A DNA stretch of 64,000 bases, from NCBI RefSeq assembly GCF_029873635.1, contig NC_080428.1, forward strand, positions 69,125,601 to 69,189,600, in the 5' to 3' direction. The first letter of the stretch is position 1; every line of letters starts with the position of its first letter. The position numbers and the translations under genes were made by a program. This stretch comes from Malania oleifera. Its lineage: Eukaryota > Streptophyta > Magnoliopsida > Santalales > Ximeniaceae. Under the pieces are notes generated by a model. The model was not told the DNA's origin. It saw only the letters and a list, made by a program, of their open reading frames with translations, and made no database searches. Shown one piece after another: positions 24,934-36,940 of the stretch.

Positions 24934-25142
24934 AATTTTAGATATATGATCAAGTATCACACGTCAGCCAAGAATGTATTAGGTAATTAAAAAACTTTTT
25001 ACATTGGTCAGCATCACCTTTATATTTTCTAAGATAGGAGGTCAAAAGAAGAATTTAAATAATTTTTAAATCACAATATGTCATTTGTGGATGATGCTAT
25101 TTTGATATATGTTGATAAGAATTTACCATAGATTTTTGCCCC

Positions 25143-25162
25143 GGGGGGGGGGGGGGGGGGGG
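25143..25162. repeat. Run of 20 G
   Basis: An uninterrupted G tract followed by TGTGGGGGG in an otherwise AT-rich stretch. It could form a G-quadruplex or could partly be a sequencing artefact. Confidence 0.9.
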
Positions 25163-26639
25163 TGTGGGGGGTGAATAGAATTTAGAACTTTCCAGATGAG
25201 TTTTTCATGGCTAGAAAATAGGAAATTTATTCCCGATTAATAGAAGTAACACAAAGTATATACCTAATTTACAATTCTGAAGTACATATAGAATGAAGAA
25301 GAAAAAAAGGAGTACAGTTAAGAAATTCTTAATAATAGTATATTTTGATATCGTAGATTTATTGTCTGAGTTAAAAGAAGAAATTGAACACTATTTAATA
25401 TGTAAAATTCTAGTGTTTTGAATAAAGTAGAGAAGTGATTCGGGAATGTTGGAGAGATGAAAAATGTTTGATAACTACTACATCATAAAGATCAAAATAT
25501 CATAAAGGTAATTAATTAAGAAATAACATATCCAAAAAATAAATCTACATTACTATTGTTTGATAAAAAGAAAATAAAGCATTTTAAAGAGATGATATGA
25601 ATTTAGATGGGTGGATGTTGGATTGGTTGTGATTGTTATCAAAAGTATAAGAATAGTGATATAATCGTAAAAATCATAAAAGAAGAGAGAAAAGATGGAG
25701 GTGAAAAGACTTAAAGTAGAAGAAATAAGGAAAGATAAATAGGGAAGAGATTGAGGCGAGAAGAAAGTCAGAAAGAGATAAAGAGGAAAAAGGGATAAAA
25801 GACGCCGAGGGTTGTTTAGCGTTTGACTATTATATTATGTTTATTGAGTTAAGTTGGAGATTTCTTTACAATAACCATCATACGTATTTGTATCCTTGTG
25901 GGGCCAAACTTACATTAATTTACGGTTATAAGCATAATTTCAAAATAATAAATCCTAATAATCAAGGAAGTTTATAAAATATTTTTAACCTAATCATAAA
26001 TTAGGATCATTTCATAACATTAAAGGTACAAATTATTATAGATTACATATTTGTCCAATACTTATGTGCCTTGTCGTTTAATGATTGATGACCTTCACCT
26101 GATGAGTTAGGCCATAATCGTCGCCAAACATTTTTGGCGAACTTCAGCTGATGACATATGTGATCGTCGTTGCGTGAGAACTTATACAATCATCATTAAA
26201 ACCTAGATATTAAGATGAATTGAATACTTGCCAGTAATGTTGACTAAATTATGCTGTAATAAGAAAAAATCATTTAGTTAATGTTAGAGGTTTTAGGAGG
26301 CAAAAGAATAGATTGAGAAAATTTTGAATTAAGATGGTGAATAATGATTTGGCAACACCACAATTTTCTAAAGAAATTGTCTTTTTACTGGCAAAATGTC
26401 GAAAATAATCGATATAGGAAATCATACCTAGTGCACTATAACACTTTCTTGTTGCTGATTTGTTATCATTATTGTATTTATTTGATTTATTTTCATAAGA
26501 ACTTGTTTCATTAAATATATTCTTGGTCATAATCCATGGACACATTTAATAATATTTTAGCTTTTGTTTTTGCTATTGTTTTCACTTTTTAAATTGTGGT
26601 CATACGAAACATGTTTGAAAGCATATTCTATTACGTTAT

Positions 26640-26910
26640 TTGAAAGGTATCCTTCGGATGGATAGGTGGGATCTTGTTTCTGTTCGTCGTTAGTTCATCT
26701 CTAGAGTTTTGTTTGGTGTATTTCGTTTTGTTTTTGGTTGTTTTTATGTTTTTATTTCCTTTGTTAGTTATGTTTAATTTTGTTTGTCTTAATTTGGTTG
26801 GTTGGTTGGTTTTAACTTGTAACCACGGTATTCCTCCGCCAAAAGTGAGGATTCATTAATAAATAATTTGAGGTGCCACCCCCTTTTAGCAAAAAAAAAA
26901 AAAAAAAAAT
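26640..26910 (+). mobile_element. 3' end of an L1-type LINE with poly(A)
   Basis: A T-, G-rich 3' untranslated-like stretch with GGTTGGTTGGTT leads to TTGTAACCACGGTATTCCTC (from 26817), then CATTAATAAATAATTTGAGGTGCCACC, and ends in a poly(A) tail of about 19 A (26891-26909). This is the usual form of plant LINE 3' ends. The coding part is absent, so it is a 5'-truncated copy. Confidence 0.65.
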
Positions 26911-28211
26911 GTTTGAAAGCATATGTTTCATTTTATTAATTAATTATGAAATTATGCTCCTAAACATATGTCGCATTTATTAATTATGAACACAAGTCAC
27001 ATTTATCATATTTTGTAGCCTTCTTCAAGAGAAAAAAAAAACTAATAAACATAAAAGAATAGAAAATAAAAAGAAAATAATTGTACACATTTTCAAATCA
27101 ATCTAAATCTCTAGCTTGTTGGATTCATTAGAGAAAGTCATAATGCAAATCCATTTCTATTTTTAAATTCATTGAAAATCTTATAAGACTTGACTTAAAA
27201 AATGGAGGAGTTTATTCTCATCCCAAACATCTCTTTAACATTATCAAATTAAAACTACATTCTCCAACATTGATACCACGTGCTCATGTGGACTAATTTT
27301 AAATTTCTCTTTTATAGAAGAAAACTAAAAACAAGAAACGGTTTTGTTTTGTTTTCTTTCTTTTTTCTATTTTTTGGACGAGCTTATTATAAATATGCAA
27401 GTCAAGTAATGACTTAGTGGACGACAACTAATAAGCCATTAGATCAACGCATGAACCGATCTGTCCTCCAAAAGATGTCTTCAATGATCGTGATCGATTA
27501 TTATAAAAAGGTGCTTACTAAAGGGTGTTTGGCCAAAAGTCGCATGACACTAAAACGGCACTAATAGCCCGTAAATTGAACAAATTATAGTACACAACAA
27601 CGCATCATTATAAATTTAGAACATTCTCTCATCTTTGTACAACTTAGAAAGATTATTTTCTTCTCTGATAAATGATGTGTTTATACAAACATGAATATGT
27701 ATTGAACCCAATGCACACCAAATCTTGCTGATGGCGCGGGAGATAAAGCCTTACAGATAGAAAATGACTAAACGTAATTGGGTTGAAAATGTTTTCTAAG
27801 ACTCTTTTGAAAAAAATAAACTTTATATCTCCATTTCATTTTTCTTGCTACTTTAAATTAACAGTTTAGACCATTGGATTGTCTATTAAAAAATTAGTAC
27901 AAATTAATTTCAACCCTACCAGTGAAGATGGAATATTTTGCTTTGACTACGGATGCTCTTCAAAACTCATTCCCCAAAAAGTGGAATTAATTTCACCACT
28001 CAAGGACTAGTTAGGAGCCTTCAACTCTTTTTACAGATGTATTAAAAAAAAAAATTTTACCTCCAAATAATACACCTATATTTTTTAGCAAGACTACTTA
28101 AGATATTGATATATAATATTAGAGCAAATTTATACGCAATATAGCAAAATATGAGGAGATTAAGTGAAAAGACATGTAAACTCTTTTATAAAGGTTTGAT
28201 TATTCAAAACT
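26911..28211. other. AT-rich intergenic DNA
   Basis: No gene, RNA gene or clear mobile element seen. Confidence 0.55.
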
Positions 28212-28218
28212 TATGTGT

Positions 28219-28901
28219 TGTTAGGACCGGAGGGGCTCATGGGTGGGTTTGATACACATGGGTGGGTTTGATACACATGGGTGAACACCAACTTGACCCA
28301 AAAGTTTAAACCTATTGGGTCTTGGGCCCAACAATGTATATAAGCACCCATCATCCACTCTAATTTTTCAATGTGGGATAAACTCACAAGTGGAATTCTT
28401 AACAATCTTCCCCTCACTTGTAAGTTTCAATTATTCCCCCTTAAACGGAAATCGTCTCCCTTTTGGGAGTAAGCCCAATTCTCTAACAGTGGCTCAAGTG
28501 GGCCTTACCACTGGTGCCTTACGTGCGTCGGATTTCATTCCATTTGCCTTCGAACCAATCCTACCCCTTATGTCTTGACCTTATTTGGATCCATCCTCAG
28601 CCTAAATGATCCTTATTGGCCTTGGCCACACACTTGGTCCTCTAACTATTAGCATGTCAAGAGAATTAGCTTCCCGTTTCAACTTTTACGATGTCGCTCA
28701 CCCAGAGTTGCAAACTGTCGGCTCTGATATCACTTGTTAGGATCGGAGGAGCCTATGGGTAGGCTTGATACACATGAGTGAACACCAACTTGACCCAAAA
28801 GCTTAAGCCTATTGGGTTTTGGACCCAACCATGTATATAAGCACTCATCATCCACTCTTATTTTTCAATGTGTGACAAACTTACAAGTGAAATTCTCAAC
28901 A
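28219..28901 (-). mobile_element. TRIM (terminal-repeat retrotransposon in miniature)
   Basis: The direct repeats 28219-28404 and 28735-28901 begin TGTTAGGA and end AACA on the plus strand. Only 330 bp of non-coding DNA separates them. On the minus strand the right repeat is the 5' LTR: it ends CCTAACA and is followed by TGATATCAGAGCC, one base off the initiator Met-tRNA primer-binding site (28720-28732). The purine tract CAAGTGAGGGGAAGAT precedes the other LTR. The element is flanked on both sides by TATGTGT (28212-28218 and 28902-28908). The left repeat carries an extra internal copy of GGGTGGGTTTGATACACATG. A related copy is in the PRE intron. Confidence 0.9.
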
Positions 28902-29730
28902 TATGTGTGTACATATATGTTCATTCTCCCAAGTCTTGAACCACTTTGATCTTCCAACTATATACAAAATTCTTACAACTCTCCTTGCATTATATAGAGG
29001 AAAACTAGGGAACCAAATAATGTTTATAAGAGAAAGAGGAACATGGAAAGTAAGAATCCTTATAAGGATAGAGATGTGAAGTTGAAACTCTATGATGTTT
29101 AATACATGAGCCAAGTAATCACAATATGGTATACAAGAATTCCAAAAATTTGAAAGAGCTAAGAAAGTGTGATAATATAAAGAGATTGCGAGTAAAATTA
29201 CTTATAAATTAAAAAAAAAGTACGAGATGTTTCTCGAGATTTAGGGGGTTTATTTATAATTTGTGTATTCAAAAAAGTCCAATTTTTGTATGTTAAAATT
29301 TAGAATTTGACTAATACAAAACTAGTCAACTTCTTATAAGGATTGGTCAGTCACTAATTAAACTAGTGACCTCGACAGAATGGGCAAGTACAAAACTGAA
29401 CAACTCAATTTTTGATGATTGATATGATGAATCCTATAACGACACGAAGGTCAATCAAATAAGCTCGGAATCACCTATAGACTTGACAATTGATTGACAT
29501 AAGAAAGATTGGCTTACTATAGATGATGAATAAAGATAAAGCATATAAACTACCCATGAATGTAGGCTCCTCCTTCCTAAGTCTATAGTATAGGGCAATT
29601 TATGAGGGCAAAATTACCAAAGAGCCGCAAAATCATTTCAAAGTAATTAAATAGACAATGCAATTTTATTTTATTTTACTGAAAACTCTCAAAGCAACAG
29701 GTATATTTTAATTAAAATTTTCCTTAACTA

Positions 29731-29995
29731 TTTATCATAATCAATTGACTCATTTTTTGTTATATTAAACTCATCTCTCAATATATATTTCAAAGTGATG
29801 TCCATCCATCCTTCCTTCTATTACTTAGTCAATCTTTTATAATTTTTGTTACAAATTTATCATAATCAATCATCTCATTCTTTGTTCTATTAAATTCATC
29901 TCTTGATATATATTTCAAAGCGATACATGTTTCTCCATCCTTCGTTGCTCCTATTACTTAGTCAATCTTTTATAATTTTTGTTATAAACTCATAT
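29731..29995. repeat. Two-copy tandem duplication, about 125-135 bp
   Basis: Unit 1 begins TTTATCATAATCAATTGACTC at 29731 and unit 2 begins TTTATCATAATCAATCATCTC at 29856. Both end with ATTACTTAGTCAATCTTTTA and TAATTTTTGTTA. Confidence 0.85.
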
Positions 29996-30084
29996 TTTTA
30001 AGATTCTTGTAACAATAAAACAATGATAGTTTCATGAGTAAATAAACTAAAGATAGACAATATGTAGCTCTCGGGAAACAATGA

Positions 30085-30620
30085 TAGTTTCCCGAGAGCT
30101 TTGACCACGTGTTCTTTAAATGCAATTATTCAGCTGAGGTATGGAAGGGAATTAGAAGATGGTTGGGATTGAAAAGGGAAATGTCTACAATTAAAGCTGC
30201 AGTGAAATGACTGTTCAAAGAAGGAAAAGGGAAGAATTTTCAAGCTGCAGGAAGGAGAATTGGACTAACTGCGTCGGTGTACTTTCTGTGGCACTTCAGA
30301 AATAGAGCTAGATTTGAAGGACACTACATATCCTCTCCTGAAATGAGTAATGTAATACAAAAATTCACATACATGGGGTCTTTGAAAAATTTAATTTGTA
30401 TTCTATTGATTAAGTCTCAGAATATTGTATCACATGATATTTGGATCATTGGAGTATTTGATAGGTATCTGAATGGCTATATATAGCCCCTGGGTATGCT
30501 CAGGTTCTGATGTATCTCTTTTGAATGTAATTGGATGGGGAACAAGGTTCCAAACAACCTGGGGATGCTCAGAGTACTAGTAAATATGCATTTTGATCAA
30601 TATACATTTACCATTTGATC
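30085..30620 (+). pseudogene. LINE fragment: RT zinc-binding (zf-RVT) domain and 3' end
   Basis: The frame reads FDHVFFKCNYSAEVWKGIRRWLGL, then AAVK, a stop, LFKEGKGKNFQAAGRRIGLTASVYFLWHFRNRARFEG. This is the Cys/His zinc-binding domain found near the C-terminus of plant L1-type LINE polyproteins. The non-coding tail ends in an AAT repeat (about 30607-30640) that merges into the G2 LTR. A second, separate LINE tail is at 26640-26910. The fragment is 5'-truncated, as usual for LINEs. Confidence 0.82.
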
Positions 30621-30814
30621 AAAATAATAATAATAATAATAATAATAATTTAATTAATTAAATAACAATAATTAATTAAATAATATATTAATATAATATA
30701 ATATAATAATATTATAATATAATTATATATATATATACATATATATATTTAAGAAACCTTAGGATGCTTCTATAGAAGCATCCTGAGTTCATTTCAATCC
30801 CCCCCAATTTCGTT

Positions 30815-30852
<38 letters not shown>

Positions 30853-32433
30853 GCTCTCTCCCTAAATTTATTGGCTATTGTTCAGCCAAATTAAAAAACG
30901 AACATCATTTCCAGATCCCAACTCCGCTGCAGAACGTTTTAACCGGAATGATTTCGTTATTTGGACGTCGTAGGCTCCACTCTAGGGGTAAAGTAAGGGG
31001 AATATAGTATGTTAGTTATTTTTGGAAATTTAATCGATTAATATGAGGTATGTGATTACAGGAATATTATATATGATTTTCTAAATAAATCAGGCGTATG
31101 GAAATTGTGATTTTGTATGTTATATACATATTTGGGAAAAACTAAAGCGAATAGGGTAATCATCTCCTTTTTCCAATAAAACATATATTTTGAGTTAAAT
31201 AAAATCATGAAGATGATCATACCCTTATTTTCAGCAAAAATATATATTTTTTCGGTCAGTTGATTATATTATGAATTATCACTCAAATCGTGTAGCATGA
31301 GAATAATTATTTTTACTGCATAAATAAACCTGTTGGAATTTTTTTATTTTTATTTTATGGTATGGGGAAAGTTGTGGTTTTATACTGATATTTGGAAATG
31401 TTGAGAATATTGTGGAGTTATGAAATGATGGTTTGATATCGAGTTAAGAAATGACAGTTTGATACCACTTTGTGAATGATTGGAAAATTGTGGAAATATT
31501 GATACATTTTATATGTTGAGAATATGAGATCCTTTTACTATTTTATTATATAAATTGCATTATATGGTTTAAGAACCCTGATGGACAAAATATGTGAGAG
31601 CTCAGTACCATAACTAATGGAAATTGTCAGTGCAACCACACTATGCTGAGAGTGTTGGTAATTGGATGGTTGATTTGGCCAAAGAAGGGTTGTTTACCCC
31701 CTAGAGTCCGGACCAAGCTAGATAGTCAAATCAGACTTATAGACGAGTATGTTGACTTAGCTTGGTGGTAGACCAGCCAAGGTTAATTCCAGTTTTCGGA
31801 CCACATAACCCGATAATGGAGGTTATACATTATGTTAGTCCAGTAAGGGAGGTTATTCTATGCATATATGTTGATTTATGTAAAAAGGGTTATTTATTGA
31901 GCCAGAGTATATTTTGAGAAGAAAAGTATGTATTTTCATATATATATATATATAGGTGTGAGTATAGTTTTATATGTTATTTCATTTAAAGTTAATTAAT
32001 GGATGTATTTTATTTACACTAAAATTCATGTTAGCCACACACTGATAATAATCTATTCAATCTTACTGAAAAGTGTCTCACCCCAATAATTTAATCACAT
32101 TTTAGGAAATACATGGAGCCGAACTTAGCGTGCTATGAGGTCGGGATTAGAATTTAGAGTTCATGGTAAGTGCTTGCGGGATACTGGTTGTATCATGTTT
32201 TTGTCTATTTTGGGATGTAATATAAATGCTAGGAGGTACAAGTGTAATTATGGTGCTATTAGAACTCTGGTATAGTATTTGGGGTTTGATGTATTTCCGC
32301 TACATGTTTTAAATTGATTTATGGAGTGGCATACCTAGGATCCCTTGTTGGGTTCAGGACACTACAATTATGGTACCAGAGCTATATGTATGGAGAATAG
32401 CACTTTGGGCACCACCGGGTTCGGGGTGCTATA
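30620..32433 (+). repeat. G2 5' LTR
   Basis: It matches the split 3' LTR: CATATATATATTTAAGAAACC, CTTAGGATGCTTC and a CT repeat at 30818-30850, then AACGTTTTAACCGGAATGATTTCG, and so on. It contains the gypsy phrase AAAGTGTCTCACCCCAATAAT. The inner ACTACA at 32366 is followed by a primer-binding-site-like TTATGGTACCAGAGC. The same 67-bp extension also closes the 3' LTR, so the true end is GTGCTATA at 32433. Confidence 0.8.
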
Positions 32434-32896
32434 GTTATGGTATCAAAGTAAACTTTAGCGGATAATAATACCATAATACAGGTATGAATTTTGATACGGG
32501 TAGGAAATGGGTAGGCTAGGTGTTGTAAGGTGGGTTGGGTATAGGATGCATAGCAGAGTAAAATGCTCTAAGTAAATTAGAATTTTAGGTTTTGTCTCGC
32601 AGCCTGGAGGCAAAAATCCCTTGACGGTCTTTTGTGATTTTCTTGAAATGACGGTTTCAGGAAAGCCACAGCAAACCATCGATGGTTTTGTTTCTAAGTT
32701 GTGTGACTGGATCTTAAATTGGGAATATGGACGTTAGATTGGTTTGTTTGTGCGAGGGAAGTTCCTAAGGTAGCCTAAGTATTTTAGTATGAGGATAAAG
32801 TGCATTTTATAGTTTCTTAGTTAAATGATTGTACTGGTCTTGTTATGATATAGGATTCTAAGATTAGTTTCTGTCCTATCTTCAGGATAAACACCA
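32434..32896 (+). promoter_or_regulatory. G2 primer-binding site and gag leader
   Basis: GTTATGGTATCAAAGTA directly after the LTR is a degenerate initiator Met-tRNA primer-binding site. The leader holds a perfect 16-bp palindrome AAACCATCGATGGTTT at 32673-32688. It is homologous to the leader of G1 (complement of about 9390-9580). Confidence 0.7.
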
Positions 32897-33950
32897 ATGA
32901 GGGCAACGCAAATACTGGAGGAAGTAGTAACATAGGGGGCTACCACTGAGGATGACAGTGATTCTTATTCAGTGCTTTGTGGTATAGCCCAGCAGGTAAT
33001 GGCAAAGATTCCATGGAACTCAAGGGAACAAAATTGCCCACCTACTGACCAGGGCTGTACAATCGAGCAATTTACCCGCATGAATCTCCCAACATTTGTG
33101 GGAGGAGCTGACCCAATAGTTGCAGAGAATGGGGTTCAGGAGATTGAGAAAATACTAGCGGTCCTTCGTTGCACTGATGAGTAGAACGTCCTTTATGCCA
33201 CCTTTAAAATGACGAGAGAGGCCAAGCATTGGTGGATAGCTGTGAAGCTACTAGAGGAGTAGAGGCCAGTACCCACAGCTCTGACCTAGAACCATTTCAA
33301 AGAGATCTTCTTCGATCGATACTTCCCTGCTACCACCAGAGATGCTAAGGCAGAGGAGTTTTTTAACTTGACCCAGGGGCACTTGACTATTTAGTAGTAT
33401 GTAGCCCAATTTGTTGTGTTGTCCTGCTTCACCCTATATATGGTTTCAGATGAGTCAAAGAAGGCGTGGAGGTTTGAGAAAGGCCTGAGACAGGGGACCT
33501 ACGAGCAAATAGTGGCATTTCAAGTTTAGAACTTTTTAGAGTTGGTGGATAAAGCCACAGTAGTGGAGACGAGTCTACACAGAAGTGCATGGGTACATAA
33601 TTAGAGGAAGAGGCCCATGTCTCCTAGTTTTCAAGCGGATACCAGTTAGGGTCTGTGGAGGAGAAATAACAACCATGTGGGCCAAAGACCAAGAATGGGG
33701 AATAGAGCTTATTAGAGTAATCCATCACCCCCTCTTTGTCTTAGGTGTCATAAGTGGCATTAGGGGGAATGCTGGGTTAGAGCGGTGATTTGTTATCGAT
33801 GTGGTAGACTTGCTCACATTGCACGAGAGTGTGGTGCGCCACCAAGTAATGCGCCCGCTCCTAGTCAATTTTGGGGAAACAATCAGGAACTCCGAGGCAA
33901 CTACTAGAGGAACACCGCCTAGGCGTGGGTTTATTCTCTTACTCCAGGGA
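32897..33950 (+). pseudogene. G2 gag (broken)
   Basis: It starts at 32897 (MRATQILEEVV) and shows [68 protein letters not shown] and ESKKAWRFEKGL. A complete CCHC zinc knuckle CYRCGRLAHIAREC is at 33791-33832. At least five stops break the frame. It closely parallels the G1 gag and the gag of D. Confidence 0.85.
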
Positions 33951-34844
33951 ATGCAGAAAATGTTGGTGATGTGGTGATAGGTACTATTTTTATATTTTCA
34001 AATAAAGCTATTGTGTTATTTGATTCAAGAGCAACACATTCTTTCATATCTCTGGGGTATATTAAATTGTGTGGGATACAACTATTAGATGCCGAATTAT
34101 TTGTAGTCACACCAACAGGAACAATGGTGATATGTAGAAAAGTGCTTCGAGACTATCCGATTTTTATTCAAGGAAAGATGCTACCCGCCAATTTAGTAGT
34201 GTTTGCATGTACGAATTTGATGTGATTAAAGGAATGGACTGGCTAGCCTCCACTTACGTCAGTATTGATTGTTACAAGAAAGAAGTAGTGTTCAGACCTC
34301 TTAGAGAGTAGGAGTACAAGTTTGTAAGGTCAGGCGTTCACTCCTTACCACAAATGATATCCTCTATTCAAGCAAAGAGGCTACTCCTGTGGGATACCTA
34401 AGTTGTGTGAAGGAAGCACCAGAGGGAAAATTAAAGTTTTTAAGATATTTTAGTAGTGAGGGAATTCTCTTATGTATTTCCAGAGAATTTACCCAGGTTG
34501 CCTCCCGACCGTGAAATTGAGTTTGCCATTGACCTACTTCCAAGTACGGCACCAATCTCTAAGGCTCCATACAGAATGGCTCCAGTAGAGTTGAAAGACT
34601 TAAAAGAACAGTTACAGGAGTTGCTAGATAAAGGATTCATCAGACCCAGTGTGTCACCATAGGGAGCATCGATTTTATTTGTGAAAAAGAAAGACGGGTC
34701 GATGAGGATGTGTATCGATTATCGGGAAATAAATAAAGCGATGACTAAGAACAAATACCCGTTACCCCATATTGATGATCTTTTTGACCAACTTCAAGGA
34801 ACACATGTATTCTCCAAGTTCAATCTTCAACACGAGTATCATCA
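33951..34844 (+). pseudogene. G2 protease and first part of reverse transcriptase (broken, interrupted)
   Basis: The protease reads IVLFDSRATHSFIS, where DSGATHSF is normal; the catalytic Asp and Ser are kept but Gly has become Arg. RT follows with [78 protein letters not shown] and [12 protein letters not shown]. Element D then cuts it exactly inside the usual EYHQVKVK motif. The QVKVK half resumes at 38837. Confidence 0.87.
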
Positions 34845-35417
34845 TGTAATACCCCAACCCCGAAGGATCTGGGATATTTACTTTTTACCATTAATTTATA
34901 GCGAAAGTAAATGAACTTAATTATTATTAATTCAAAGCGCTAATTAACTGTATTACAATCATTTATTCCAAAAGAAGAAAAATTACACAAGCATAATCAT
35001 CTAACATCATACTAATATTTCTACTCAAGCTTTATTTTTCTATCCCCACTCGCATGCTTGCTATGCCTAATTTTTGATATGCCCTTCAGAGTTATCTGAA
35101 ATGTAAAATATGATTGGGGTGAGACGACGCTCAGTAAGTAAATAAGATTATTATTAGTGTGTAACCAAAATGAGCTTTTAAAATTTCGTAAAATAATATT
35201 TAATACTATAACTTCAAAACTGCTTCTAAAATAAATGTAAATTTAAAAATTTCTGCATAAAACTTTTACCATCAACTGTAACAATAAAATTTAATAATCA
35301 TATACTATGACTATAAAATTAAACTTTTAACTTTAAAACTGTAAAAATATTTAATTATATACATAAATACACTTTTCCTTATACGTTTCCTTTATATCAT
35401 CATTTAGGCACAAGAAT
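34845..35417 (-). repeat. D 3' LTR remnant
   Basis: It is highly similar to 36941-37513, starting TGTAATACCCCAACC and ending at TTTAGGCACAAGAAT. The remaining roughly 1.3 kb of the LTR is deleted. Confidence 0.9.
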
Positions 35418-36754
35418 TACGTCAAACCCGTACATACTAAATACTACCAAGTTAGCCTGTAGTATTCTTTCCTCAACATAAATTGGGTAACCTTTAAGTA
35501 TTTTTCTACATACTACCGAGGTTCCCATTGGTGTAACCACAGATAACTCAGTTTCTAATGGCTGAGTCTCTACACCGCATATTTTAACATAAGTTGTAGA
35601 TATAAAGGAGTGTGTGGCTCTAGAATCAAATAATACTACTACTTTCTTGGAGAATATGAGAATAATACCTGTCACCACATCATTAGTATTTTCAGCATCT
35701 CCTGGAGTGAGGGCATAAACACACGCCTGAGCGCTTTTCTGTTGATTATTGTTTCGAGGTGCTTGGTTGCCTCCTCTTTGTTGATTTAGGTTGTAGGAGT
35801 TGTTTCGTGGGCATTCTTGTTGCATGTGATCAGGTTTATCGCACCGATAATAGACCCCTAATCTAGCCTGACACTCACCTCCATGTATTTTGTTGCATTT
35901 TGGACCAGGGGTGCTTTTTGCATTATTTGAATTTCTCGTTGTTTGCCATTGCCCCACATTATTGTTGTTGTTGTTGCTCCTTTTCCAAGGTCCCTAATTT
36001 CTACCAGAGTGAAACCCTTGTGGCATGGGCCTCTTTCTCTAGTCGGATATTTTTGCACTCTTTTGTAGACTTTCTTCTGCCTTCATTGCTTTGTTTACCA
36101 ATTTGGAGAAATCTTTGACCTCAAATACTGCTACCATTTCATAAATCCTTGAGTTCAAGCCTTCTTCAAATGTTTGGGCTTTCTTTGATTCGTCCGGAAC
36201 CAAATATGATGCAAACTGGGATAATTCAATGAATTTTTCCGCATATTGTTGTACGTTCATATTTCCCTGTTTTAACTTCAAAAACTCCTTGGCCTTAGCA
36301 TCTCTGGTGGTTTTGGGGAAAAATCATTCAAAGAAGACTTGCTTAAAACACTCCCACGTAAGAATTGTTGGATTTGGTCCCTCCTTTAGGAGTAACTTTT
36401 TCGAGTTCCACTAGCGTTTGACCTCATCGGTCATTTTTAGGCAGAATATAGCACCTTTTATTCATCCGTGCAATGATGGACTCGTAGTATTTCTTCCATT
36501 ACTTGCATCCAATCTTTTGCAGCAATTGGATTAGCTTTTCCCTCAAAAGTCAGAGGGTGCATTCGATTAAACCGTTCAACCATACAACCTTCATGGGTTG
36601 GTGGATCATTCCGTTCCTTGGAGTTCCGCAGAAATTCTGCCATGACTTGGGTCATATCACGCAACACCGCAGTAGCATTGATGTCTTCTCCATTGCAAGT
36701 CTCCATATTATTCTTGTTTCCTTCAACACTCACGTTGTTATTTTGCGGGTCCAT
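35400..36754 (-). pseudogene. D gag and start of protease (few stops)
   Basis: It opens on the minus strand at 36754 with MDPQNNNVSVEGNK. It continues with VMAEFLRNSKERNDPP, RMHPLTFEGKANPIAAKDWMQVMEEIL, AKEFLKLKQGNMNVQQYAEKFIELSQFA and NSRIYEMVAVFEVKDFSKLVNKAMKAEE. A zinc-knuckle-like YYRCDKPDHMQQEC follows, with the first Cys replaced by Tyr. The last part is protease, VLFDSRATHSFIS, ending GFDVIL just before the deletion. A few stops interrupt it. This is the best preserved gypsy gag in the window, which suggests D is younger than G1 or G2. Confidence 0.85.
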
Positions 36755-36940
36755 TCTGAGGGAAAGGATTAGAGTTATTTTAAAATCATAACCTTATCTT
36801 CAAAGTTTAATCAAGGTTATAGGCAAAAGAAAAATATCCTAGTTTTCTTGATCTTACCCACATCATGATTTATGTCTATGCTCTAGTAAAATTATTTCCT
36901 AAAATATATAGAACCTATTACATATTGCTCTGATACCAAA

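Noticed and set aside
26674-26859. 61-codon hydrophobic frame resembling a membrane peptide
   Set aside because: It is the T- and G-rich 3' untranslated part of a LINE.
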